Below, piece by piece: positions 32,284-39,333 of a DNA stretch of 39,333 nucleotides. How positions within the stretch are numbered: position 1 is the stretch's first letter; the number at the start of each line of letters is the position of its first letter. The notes under the pieces are model-generated. The model worked only from the letters and a program-made list of their open reading frames with translations. It was not told the DNA's origin and made no database searches. The stretch comes from Xanthobacteraceae bacterium. Lineage in GTDB: Bacteria; Pseudomonadota; Alphaproteobacteria; Rhizobiales; Xanthobacteraceae. The stretch covers positions 1 through 39,333 of the forward strand of contig JASHPU010000035.1 of assembly GCA_030037885.1 (NCBI GenBank), given 5' to 3'. Position numbers and translations under genes: made by a program.

Positions 32284-32832
32284 ATGATCACCACCGCGTT
32301 GGAGAACAATCTCAAAGCCGCGATCCGCTCGATCCCCGATTACCCGAAGCCGGGCATCATGTTTCGCGATATCACCACGCTCCTTGGCAATGCGCGCGCG
32401 TTCCGCCGCGCTGTCGACGAGCTGGTGCAGCCCTGGGCCGGCGGCAAGATCGACAAGGTCGCCGGCATCGAGGCGCGCGGTTTCATTCTCGGCGGCGCCG
32501 TGGCGCACCAGGTCTCGGCCGGCTTCGTGCCGATCCGCAAGAAGGGCAAGCTGCCGTTCAAGCGGGTGAGCATCGGCTACTCGCTGGAATACGGCATCGA
32601 CGAGATGGAGATGCACGAGGACGCCGTGATGCGCGGCGAGCGGGTGATCCTGGTTGACGATCTGGTCGCCACCGGCGGCACCGCCGAGGCGGCCTGCAAG
32701 CTCTTGCAGCAGATCGGCGCCAATGTGCTCGCCGCCTGCTTCATCATCGACCTGCCGGACCTCGGCGGCGCCGCAAAGATCGAGAAGCTCGGCGTCCCGG
32801 TGCGCACGCTCGTCAGTTTCGAGGGCCATTAG
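32284..32832 (+). CDS. apt: Adenine phosphoribosyltransferase
   Basis: Apt salvages adenine with PRPP to AMP. The 182 residues match the family length. The N-terminal hood ([19 protein letters not shown]), the EARGFILGG strand and the PRPP loop [16 protein letters not shown] are all present. The ATG at 32284 follows GAGGGG; the frame is open to 32224 without a ribosome site. In Bradyrhizobium relatives apt also follows the pet genes, so synteny is kept even though petA is disrupted. Confidence 0.95.
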   Translation: MITTALENNLKAAIRSIPDYPKPGIMFRDITTLLGNARAFRRAVDELVQPWAGGKIDKVAGIEARGFILGGAVAHQVSAGFVPIRKKGKLPFKRVSIGYSLEYGIDEMEMHEDAVMRGERVILVDDLVATGGTAEAACKLLQQIGANVLAACFIIDLPDLGGAAKIEKLGVPVRTLVSFEGH

Positions 32833-32847
32833 CGGCGGCGCGGGGCC

Positions 32848-32982
32848 TTGCCGTCGCCGACCATCGATGGGCCGCTGTACTACGAGCGCATGGGCAAGAC
32901 CGGCCCGGTGATGGCGTTCGTGCATCCTAATCCGATGGACCAATCGAGCTGGATTTTTCGGCTGGCGCAGATGTCCAGTTGA
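32848..32982 (+). pseudogene. N-terminal stub of an alpha/beta hydrolase
   Basis: A 44-codon frame from TTG at 32848 reads DGPLYYERMGKTGPVMAFVH then PNPMDQSSWIFRLAQMSS and a TGA. This is the usual first strand and oxyanion-hole region (HP-P-D---W) of alpha/beta hydrolases, which should be about 260-280 residues. The nucleophile and later motifs are absent from 32983-33119, so the gene is truncated after its first sixth. Confidence 0.6.
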
Positions 32983-33119
32983 TTGCCGCGACTGGCAGAC
33001 GATAATTTTCGCGATCCCGGATGCTGACGCTGCTTTCTCAGCTACAATGCGCAAGAAGGCCGCTCTGCCACGCAGAGGCTCGAGGCCGCGCTGACACCTG
33101 ACACGCAAGGACGGATACC

Positions 33120-34148
33120 ATGAGCGACAGGAAAAATCGTCAATGGATTTTGGAAGCACGGCCCGTGGGGCAACTGACGGGGAAGGAGTTTCGTTGGAAC
33201 GAAACATCTGCGCCCGATCCGACCGACGGGCAGGTACTGGTCCGCAACCTCTGGCTGTCGTTCGATCCTACCCAGCGCAATTGGATGGCGCGGGACTCCT
33301 ATGTGCCGATGATCCCGCTCGGTGAGGTCATGCGTGCCATTGGCGTCGGGCAGGTCGTCGAGTCCCGGCATCACGACTTCAAGCCGGGCGATCTCGTTCA
33401 GGGCTGGTGGGGCTGGCAGGATTATGTTGCCACAGATGGTCGGGGCGTCGGAGGCATGCGCAAGCTGCCTCCCGGCGTGCCGCCCAATACGGCGTTGAGC
33501 CTCTTTGGCATCACCGGAAACACCGCCTATTTCGGCATCACTGAGATCGGTCAAGTCAAGTCCGGCGAAACCGTCGTGGTGTCCGGAGCGGCCGGCAGCA
33601 CGGGCTCGATCGCCGGTCAAATCGCGAAGATCAAGGGGTGCCGGGTGGTCGGCACTGCGGGCGGCAAGGAAAAATGCGACTGGTTGACGCAAGCGGCAGG
33701 TTTTGACGGCGCTATTGATTATAAGAACGAGGACGTTGGTCGTCGGCTCACGACGCTTTGTCCCAATGGGATCGATGTCTTTTTTGACAATGTCGGCGGT
33801 GTCGTCCTCAACGAAGTTTTGGCGCGCATCAATCTCAAGGCGCGGATTGTGCTCTGCGGTGCGATATCGCGGTACAATGAAACCGCTTTACCGCCGGGAC
33901 CGTCGAATTACTTCAATCTGACGGCAAAACGGGGGCGCATGGAGGGATTCATAATTTTGGATTACGTGCCGCGTTTCGCCGAGTCCATCGCGGCGCTCGG
34001 TCGATGGCACCGGGAGGGGAAACTGGTGCAAAAAGAGGATATTGCGGTCGGCCTTGAGAATGCACCGCACACCTTGATGCGACTTTTCACCGGCGAGAAT
34101 TTTGGCAAGCAGTTACTGAAGATTGCCGATCCGCCATTATCCGTCTAG
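33120..34148 (+). CDS. NADP-dependent MDR oxidoreductase (CurA/YncB-like)
   Basis: The 342 residues belong to the zinc-free medium-chain dehydrogenases such as prostaglandin reductase and curcumin reductase: the start NRQWILEARPVGQLTGKEF, WLSFDPTQRNWM, the cofactor loop VVSGAAGSTGSIAGQIAKIKG written here only in part (SGAAGSTGSIAGQ), NVGGVVLNEVL, and the GRMEGFIILDY segment. It reduces alpha,beta-unsaturated ketones or quinones with NADPH. The ATG is preceded by AAGGA. It is a single gene between the hydrolase stub and the converging ABC operon. The substrate is unknown. Confidence 0.9.
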   Translation: MSDRKNRQWILEARPVGQLTGKEFRWNETSAPDPTDGQVLVRNLWLSFDPTQRNWMARDSYVPMIPLGEVMRAIGVGQVVESRHHDFKPGDLVQGWWGWQDYVATDGRGVGGMRKLPPGVPPNTALSLFGITGNTAYFGITEIGQVKSGETVVVSGAAGSTGSIAGQIAKIKGCRVVGTAGGKEKCDWLTQAAGFDGAIDYKNEDVGRRLTTLCPNGIDVFFDNVGGVVLNEVLARINLKARIVLCGAISRYNETALPPGPSNYFNLTAKRGRMEGFIILDYVPRFAESIAALGRWHREGKLVQKEDIAVGLENAPHTLMRLFTGENFGKQLLKIADPPLSV

Positions 34149-34239
34149 GACATATTTAAGCTGCCGGTCGCCATCTGCATAAGTGCGCTTTCGACCAAAA
34201 CGTTCGATGCGCTCGAGCTGAGCAGATCGAGGGCGAAAA

Positions 34240-36774
34240 TCAGCCGCTGGCGGTGCGATGGCGCGCTACGCTGAAAAAGATCGCGGCCACCAGGGTCAGC
34301 GTGCCGATGACGACGTAATGCACCGACGAATTGGCGTTGATAAATGAGGAGGCGCTCGAAGTCGCCTGCACCAGCGCCGCGCCGAGGAGCGTGCTGATAA
34401 ACGAACCGCGGCCGCCGCCGACGCTGGCGCCGCCCAGCACCACCACCGTGATGCTCATCAAGGTGTAGTCCGTGCCGGTTGAAGGCGAGCCGATGCCCAC
34501 CTGTCCGGCGAGCAGGACGCCGCCGATCCCGGTCAGCAGCCCGGAGGCCACGAATGCGATCATCGTGAGCCGGCGGCTGTCGATGCCCAGCCGTTGGCTC
34601 GCCAACGGGCTCGAGCCGACCGCGCGCAAGCTGCGGCCAAAGCCGGTGCGATAGGCGAGCCACTCGGCGCCGCCAATCATTGCCAGCGTCAGCAGCACTC
34701 CGGCGGGAATCACACCTATGGGTAATTGCGCGGCGTCGGAGATGGCGTCGCTGATGTTGCCGGCCGCGATCGGGCGCAGCAGCAGTGAAATGCCTTGCAA
34801 CCCTATGAACGTCGCGATCGTCACCACGATAGCCGGCAACCGCAGCGCCGTCACCAGCAGGCCCTGCAAGCAGCCGAATCCGACGGTAAAGCCGAGGATA
34901 AGAACGAGACTGCCGGCCAGCGCCAAGCCGCCGATTCCGTCCGGCGCCAGGAAGGAGCAAAGAACGACGCAGAGGCCCGCGAGCGGGCCGACCGAAAGAT
35001 CAATGGCGCCGACCAGCACCGTCGCCAGTTGCGCGCTGGAGAGAAAGGCCAGAATGCTGAAGAACGACATCATGCTCTTGAGGCTGAACGGCGACAGAAA
35101 GTAGCCGTTGAGCGCCTGCGTTCCGCCAAGAACGATCGCGGTGAGCACGGCCAGCAGCAGAGCAGGAAAATGATCGCTCGACAGGAATTCGGCGCCGCGC
35201 CGCCTACGAACCGCTTTCGCCCTGTCGTTGGCGCGTGACACTGTCGCGGTGAGATTGGCCTCGGTGATGGCCGCATCGGTGACCGCCGTCCCCGACAATT
35301 CATGCACGATCCGGCCGCGTGCAAAAATCACCACGCGATCGCAGAGGCCCTCGAGTTCGATGCCGTCCGACGACGATACCACCACCGCCACACCCTGTTC
35401 GGCCAAGATGCGCAGGCGCTGATAGATCTCGCTGCGCGCGCCGATGTCGACGCCTTTGGTAGGCTCGTCGACCAGAAGCACTCCGGGGCGCGCCGCGATC
35501 TCTCGCCCCAACAGCGTCTTTTGCTGATTGCCGCCTGACAGTTCGAACAGCTTCGATTCGGTGGAGGCGGCGCGGATGCGCAAGTCCTCCGCGATAGACT
35601 TGGCGCGGGCGGCTTCGCTGGCCTGATCGATCACGCCGGCGCGCGACACCGCGCCGAGAAAGCCGAGGCTCAAATTTTCGCGCAGTGTCAGATTGAGAAA
35701 GACGCCCTCGGCATGACGATCGTCGGTAATGAAGCCGACGCCGGACCTGCGAAAGGCGGCGGCCGTGTCGGCGGAAATCGACCTGCCGCCGACGCGCACC
35801 TCGCCAGCGGCGCGGCGATCGATCCCGGCAGCAGCGCGGATGAATTCGCGCTGGCCTTCGCCCTCGATGCCGGCAAGCCCGACGATTTCGCCGGCATGGA
35901 CGACGAGATCGACCCGATCGAAGCCGCGGCCGCTTAAGCCTTTTACCATGAACAACGGCTCACCCAGCGAACGCGCCTTGGCCGGAAAGATTTGGCCGAG
36001 CGGCCGGCCGGCGATCAGCGCCACGATTTCGGTCGGCGTGATCGCGCCCGCCAACCTGCTGTCGATGATCTCGCCGTCGCGCATGACTGAAATGCGATCG
36101 GCCAACTCGTCGACCTCGTGAAGGCGATGCGAGACATAGACAATGCCGACGTCGGCGCGCTTGAGCTCGCCGATCAGGTCGAACAATTTGCGCACGTCGG
36201 CCTGCTGCAACGGCTCGGTCGGCTCGTCGAGAAAGATGACTTTGGGCCGGGTGGCGATGGCGCGCGCGATTTCGACGATGTGCCGCTGCGCCAGCGACAA
36301 TTCGGCGACCCGCTGCTTGAGCGGCATGCGCATTTCGTCGGTGGCGATGCGCGCCAGGATGCGCGCCGCCTCCGCCGGCCCCGCCGCACCGGCAAGCCGT
36401 GGCGCGGCGAGCTGCAGATTCTCCAGCACCGTCAGGTCGGTTGCCAGCGCCGGGTGCTGATAGACGACGGAGACGCCGGCCTCGCGCATTCGGCGCGGAT
36501 TGGGAGCCTCCACCCGGCTGCCGTCATAATAGATCGTTCCCGCGTCGGCGCGCAGCACACCGGCGGCGATGCCGATCAAAGTCGATTTACCCGCGCCGTT
36601 CTCACCGACTATGGCGTGAACCTCGCCGGGCATGACCAGCACGTCGACGCCTTTCAACGCCCGCACCGGCCCAAAGCTCTTGCGCACGGCGGCAAGCGTC
36701 ATGACCGGCACCTGCGCCGTGGTAGGGACATCCGCCGCCGTCGACGGTGCAGCGGCGCGTCTCACGTCATGCAT
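34240..36774 (-). CDS. Fused sugar-type ABC importer: two ATPase domains plus permease
   Basis: The 844 residues join an RbsA/XylG-like duplicated ATPase to an RbsC-like permease. ATPase 1 (about 24-255) has Walker A GENGAGKS (57-64), a variant signature LSLAQ (159-163) and Walker B VIFLDEPT. ATPase 2 (about 270-500) has a degenerate Walker A (GIEGEGQRE), a standard LSGGN signature (412-416) and LLVDEPTKGVD. Residues about 535-844 form 8-10 membrane helices with the BPD_transp_2 pattern LVGAIDLSVGPLAGL and TVVVLGGASVGGGRGSF. Normally these are two genes. With the separate permease at 36767-37759 the transporter would be a permease heterodimer. The two ATP sites should be unequal, as is usual for the RbsA family. 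Confidence 0.92.
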   Translation of the reverse strand: MHDVRRAAAPSTAADVPTTAQVPVMTLAAVRKSFGPVRALKGVDVLVMPGEVHAIVGENGAGKSTLIGIAAGVLRADAGTIYYDGSRVEAPNPRRMREAGVSVVYQHPALATDLTVLENLQLAAPRLAGAAGPAEAARILARIATDEMRMPLKQRVAELSLAQRHIVEIARAIATRPKVIFLDEPTEPLQQADVRKLFDLIGELKRADVGIVYVSHRLHEVDELADRISVMRDGEIIDSRLAGAITPTEIVALIAGRPLGQIFPAKARSLGEPLFMVKGLSGRGFDRVDLVVHAGEIVGLAGIEGEGQREFIRAAAGIDRRAAGEVRVGGRSISADTAAAFRRSGVGFITDDRHAEGVFLNLTLRENLSLGFLGAVSRAGVIDQASEAARAKSIAEDLRIRAASTESKLFELSGGNQQKTLLGREIAARPGVLLVDEPTKGVDIGARSEIYQRLRILAEQGVAVVVSSSDGIELEGLCDRVVIFARGRIVHELSGTAVTDAAITEANLTATVSRANDRAKAVRRRRGAEFLSSDHFPALLLAVLTAIVLGGTQALNGYFLSPFSLKSMMSFFSILAFLSSAQLATVLVGAIDLSVGPLAGLCVVLCSFLAPDGIGGLALAGSLVLILGFTVGFGCLQGLLVTALRLPAIVVTIATFIGLQGISLLLRPIAAGNISDAISDAAQLPIGVIPAGVLLTLAMIGGAEWLAYRTGFGRSLRAVGSSPLASQRLGIDSRRLTMIAFVASGLLTGIGGVLLAGQVGIGSPSTGTDYTLMSITVVVLGGASVGGGRGSFISTLLGAALVQATSSASSFINANSSVHYVVIGTLTLVAAIFFSVARHRTASG

Positions 36775-37759
36775 GGCGCGCCCGCCGCATCAGTTCGGGA
36801 AGCGCGACGCCGCTCAACACGATGATTGCATCGGCCAAATCTTCGGCGGAACCGCCGAAGCCGAGCGCGGTCACCAGCTGCGCCAGATAGGTCAGGAAGA
36901 AAGCGCCGATGACCGTCGCCACAACGCTGCCTTTGGTGAGACCGCCCAAAGAGTTGCCGCCGACTACGACCGCGGCGATCGTCCCCAAGAGATACGGCAA
37001 ACCGCACAACACCGTGGGCGAGACCAGATAGCCCGACAACATGATTGCCGCGGTGGCGTACATGAGCCCGGCAAGCGCATAGGTGGCGATGCTGTAGGTC
37101 CGCAGCGCCACGCCGACGGCATGGGCCGCGGACGGATTGACGCTGACCGCGATGAAGCGGCGTCCGATCGTGGTGCGGGTCAATACGAAGACGGTCAGGC
37201 CGGCCACCAGCAGCAACACCCAGACGGTGGTTGGGACGTAGAGAAATCGTGCTTCGAAGAAGCTGACCATCATCGGCGGCGACTGTACCGAGGCGCCGGT
37301 CGATACAAAATAGGTCAAACCAAACAGGATCGCGTTGATGCCGATCGTGGTCACCAGGGTCGGTACGCGCAACAGGGCAACGATGATACCGGTTACCGCA
37401 CCGATCGCGGCGCCGATCGCCAGCGCCAGGGCGACGTAGAAAATCACCACGGCAGGATCGTTGCTGCCGTTGGGCAGCTTGGTCGCGATCACGGCGGCAA
37501 AGGACATGATGCCGGCGGTGGACAGATCGAGACCGCGTTGCTGAATGACCAAATGCTGGCCGATCGAGGCGACGGCGAGTATGGCGAAATACGGCAGCGT
37601 CGACAGGATCGCCGCCGCATTGATCGTGCTCGGCGCGGCGATGCCGCCGATCAGCACCAGAAGCGCGGTCGCAGCGAACGACTTCAGCGCCAGTGGGTAC
37701 TCGCTCAGGTCCTTGCTCAGGCGGGGCATGCGCAGACGGAATATTCGAGCGTCCGCCAT
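36767..37759 (-). CDS. Sugar-type ABC transporter permease
   Basis: The 330 residues have 8-10 membrane helices of the BPD_transp_2 (RbsC/XylH) type, with QQRGLDLSTAGIMSFAAVIA near the second helix, and GTIAAVVVGGNSLGGLTKGS as the coupling-loop pattern. Its stop overlaps the start of the fused ATPase-permease by 8 bases, implying translational coupling. It would pair with the permease half of that protein to form the channel for a sugar, nucleoside or related ligand. Confidence 0.92.
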   Translation of the reverse strand: MADARIFRLRMPRLSKDLSEYPLALKSFAATALLVLIGGIAAPSTINAAAILSTLPYFAILAVASIGQHLVIQQRGLDLSTAGIMSFAAVIATKLPNGSNDPAVVIFYVALALAIGAAIGAVTGIIVALLRVPTLVTTIGINAILFGLTYFVSTGASVQSPPMMVSFFEARFLYVPTTVWVLLLVAGLTVFVLTRTTIGRRFIAVSVNPSAAHAVGVALRTYSIATYALAGLMYATAAIMLSGYLVSPTVLCGLPYLLGTIAAVVVGGNSLGGLTKGSVVATVIGAFFLTYLAQLVTALGFGGSAEDLADAIIVLSGVALPELMRRARHA

Positions 37760-37963
37760 GTCTCAACATCCGACCCTGGTAGCAGCCCCGGCCCGCTCCC
37801 CTTCGCCGCGCAAGCAGGAGACGCGTTTACGACGGAACGGCGCGGCACCTTCGGCGGTGCTGACGCCAAGCGCCGGGCGGGCGATATTTTACACCCAGTC
37901 CCGCTTCAGTGCATTGCTGTCAGCGGCCTCGCACGGTCCCGACCTGGCAAGACCAGCACCGGT

Positions 37964-38030
37964 GTGCCCCCAAAGACTCGGCGCCCTCAAAGACTCGATG
38001 CCCCCAAAGACTCGATGCCCCCAAGACTCG
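37964..38030. repeat. 17-bp tandem repeat in the ABC operon
   Basis: Four adjacent copies of (A/G)TGCCCCCAAAGACTCG-like units occur at 37964-37980, 37981-37997, 37998-38014 and 38015-38030 (the last is 16 bases). They lie in the 322-base space between the binding-protein gene and the permease gene. I see no gene in that space. Confidence 0.9.
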
Positions 38031-38081
38031 GTGCCTCGGCGGCGCAGCCGTTGCACTGCACCGCCGCAAGCGACATGCAGA

Positions 38082-39191
38082 CTATTTGCCGCCCAAAGCC
38101 TTGATCTGTTGCTCTTTGCTCAGCATCGAAGACGGGATCGAATCCATGGGCATCGACTTGTCGCACTTCACCGCCAGCTTGGGATCGCTGGATGTTGTGT
38201 CCTCGGTGAAGGACAACGAAATCAAGCTCGGCTCGGGGTCGTCGAGGCCCTCGGCTGCGGCGACCGCCTTGCGCAACGCCAACCGAACCATCCAGGTATG
38301 GGCGTCGATGCTTGCCATTTTCATCTCAGGATGATCGGCAGCAAGGCAGCTCAAATCCATCAGCGACTGTCCGACATACACCGGCAGCGGCTTGCCGGCG
38401 GCAAGGAAAGCCCGGATTGGACCGGTGGTCTCGCTGTACACGCCGTCAATCTGCGGATATTTGGCGATCAGGGCCGCGGTCTTCTGTTGCGCCAGGGCCG
38501 GATCCCAATTGGTCGGCACCGGCTCCTGTTCCAGCACCTTGATGCCCGGATATTTGGCGAAGACCGGCCGCCAGCCCAGCGTCTGCGCCGCCGTCATCGG
38601 ATTACCCGGCGTGCCGCCATACATGATGATATTGCCCTTGCCGTGCAGCGTCTTGACCAGCCATTCGGCCGCCATGGCGCCGACCTGCGCCTGACTTTCG
38701 GTAGCGCGATCAAGGTAGTCCTTGCCGATCACGCCCGGGAAATTGTCGCCGGTGTCATAGGGCACCACGGCGACGCCGGCCGAGGTCGCCTCGCGGGTGG
38801 CTTTGAGAATGGCGGCGCCGCCGTCGAGGAACGTGACAATGACCGCGTATTTCTGCGCAATCAGGCCCTCGATATCGGCAATCTGCTTCTCAGGCTTGAA
38901 TTCGCCATCGGTATAGCGGTTCTCGGTGATGGTGCTGCATTTCGAGGCCTCGTCCTCGAATTCGGCGCGGGTGAGATGGCGCCAGTAATTGCCGCCCCAG
39001 CCGTCCGACAGCGCGACCTTGATCGGCTTCTTGCCGCAGAATTTGGACATCGGCTGGAGGTCGGCGACGGTGCCCTTCTTGTTCGGATACAGCTTGACCT
39101 TGGTGATATCGGCGGCATGGCCGGGCGAAGCCATCGCGACCGCCAGACCCAAGGCGGCAATGCCGACCGATAGACTGCGTGGTGACAACAT
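38082..39191 (-). CDS. Periplasmic sugar-type substrate-binding protein
   Basis: The 369 residues start with a signal peptide (LSVGIAALGLAVAMASPGHA) followed by a periplasmic-binding-protein type I fold of the RbsB class: KPIKVALSDGWGGNYWRHLT, an EGLIAQKYAVIVTFLDGG strand, VAVVPYDTGDNFPG, GKGNIIMYGGTPGNP, and IDGVYSETTG. It should deliver a ligand to the permease pair encoded downstream. The ATG at 39191 follows GGGAGGG at 6 bases; the frame is open to 39317 but that extension is basic and precedes the signal. It is transcribed first in the operon. The ligand is not evident. Confidence 0.92.
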   Translation of the reverse strand: MLSPRSLSVGIAALGLAVAMASPGHAADITKVKLYPNKKGTVADLQPMSKFCGKKPIKVALSDGWGGNYWRHLTRAEFEDEASKCSTITENRYTDGEFKPEKQIADIEGLIAQKYAVIVTFLDGGAAILKATREATSAGVAVVPYDTGDNFPGVIGKDYLDRATESQAQVGAMAAEWLVKTLHGKGNIIMYGGTPGNPMTAAQTLGWRPVFAKYPGIKVLEQEPVPTNWDPALAQQKTAALIAKYPQIDGVYSETTGPIRAFLAAGKPLPVYVGQSLMDLSCLAADHPEMKMASIDAHTWMVRLALRKAVAAAEGLDDPEPSLISLSFTEDTTSSDPKLAVKCDKSMPMDSIPSSMLSKEQQIKALGGK

Positions 39192-39333
39192 GAAGTCCCT
39201 CCCCTGTGCATCCGGCCCGTTCCGGGATGAGCGAAGCGCATCAAGCCCGCGGCGCCGCGACTGCGCGGTCGTGTCAACCGGAAATTTTTCCAGATGACCT
39301 TGTGCGCGGCGAAGCATACCCTCTTTGCATCTT

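Noticed and set aside
36632..38104. 490-codon plus-strand frame opposite the permease
   Set aside because: It mirrors the permease and the tandem repeat, has extreme Gln/Arg/Gly content and no domain.
1..39333. tRNA genes, rRNA, riboswitches, CRISPR arrays, phage genes
   Set aside because: None could be recognised by reading; repeats found are short tandem or REP-like, without CRISPR spacing.

Overview
The window looks like chromosome of a GC-rich alphaproteobacterium of the Hyphomicrobiales, near the Bradyrhizobium/Rhodopseudomonas/Xanthobacteraceae lineages. The evidence is a true haem-PAS FixL with FixJ and a FixK-like regulator, an Irr-type Fur protein, FixK boxes, GGAAC-type (EcfG) promoters, and the REP/MITE-like intergenic repeats common in this group. 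I see no rRNA, tRNA, CRISPR array, prophage or intact insertion sequence.

Region 1 (1-11 kb) is a low-oxygen module. On the minus strand a Crp/Fnr (FixK-like) regulator is followed by a CBS-BON protein, phosphate acetyltransferase, acetate kinase, a second CBS-pair protein and a PHA-synthase-like alpha/beta hydrolase that runs off the left edge. Divergently on the plus strand lie fixL-fixJ, a receiver-only response regulator, a four-helix membrane protein, a DoxX protein, a Pat-type GNAT acetyltransferase and a 67-residue protein. Four sites match TTG(A/C)-N6-(T/G)CAA. Three of them lie 59-60 bases before the preferred start codons of their genes. I read this as an O2-sensing cascade, FixL to FixJ to FixK, driving a small local regulon linked to acetyl-phosphate and ATP metabolism.

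Region 2 (11-17.8 kb) is a loose accessory stretch. It has small lineage-specific proteins, two secreted proteins of unknown function, an RMD1/DUF155 protein, an Irr paralogue without a canonical haem regulatory motif, a methyltransferase, a zinc-ribbon protein and a DUF6166-like protein. It also holds a (AGACG)7 microsatellite, decayed remnants resembling an IS630 transposase and a fumarase C-terminus, and three possible EcfG stress promoters.

Region 3 (17.8-28 kb) holds an amidohydrolase, a carboxymuconolactone-decarboxylase-family protein and a Bug-type solute-binding protein; a tiny secreted His-rich peptide; a polysaccharide cassette (carbamoyltransferase, UDP-glucuronate decarboxylase-like enzyme, WcaI-like glycosyltransferase); and an FAH-family hydrolase, an SDR with an altered active site and a TSUP permease.

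Region 4 (28-33 kb) is housekeeping: hemF, trmL, cytochrome b and cytochrome c1 of the bc1 complex, and apt. The Rieske gene petA expected in front of cytochrome b is reduced to a 24-codon stub that keeps the twin-arginine start. Region 5 (33-39.3 kb) has a quinone-oxidoreductase-like MDR enzyme and a sugar-type ABC importer whose duplicated ATPase and one permease are fused in one 844-residue protein.
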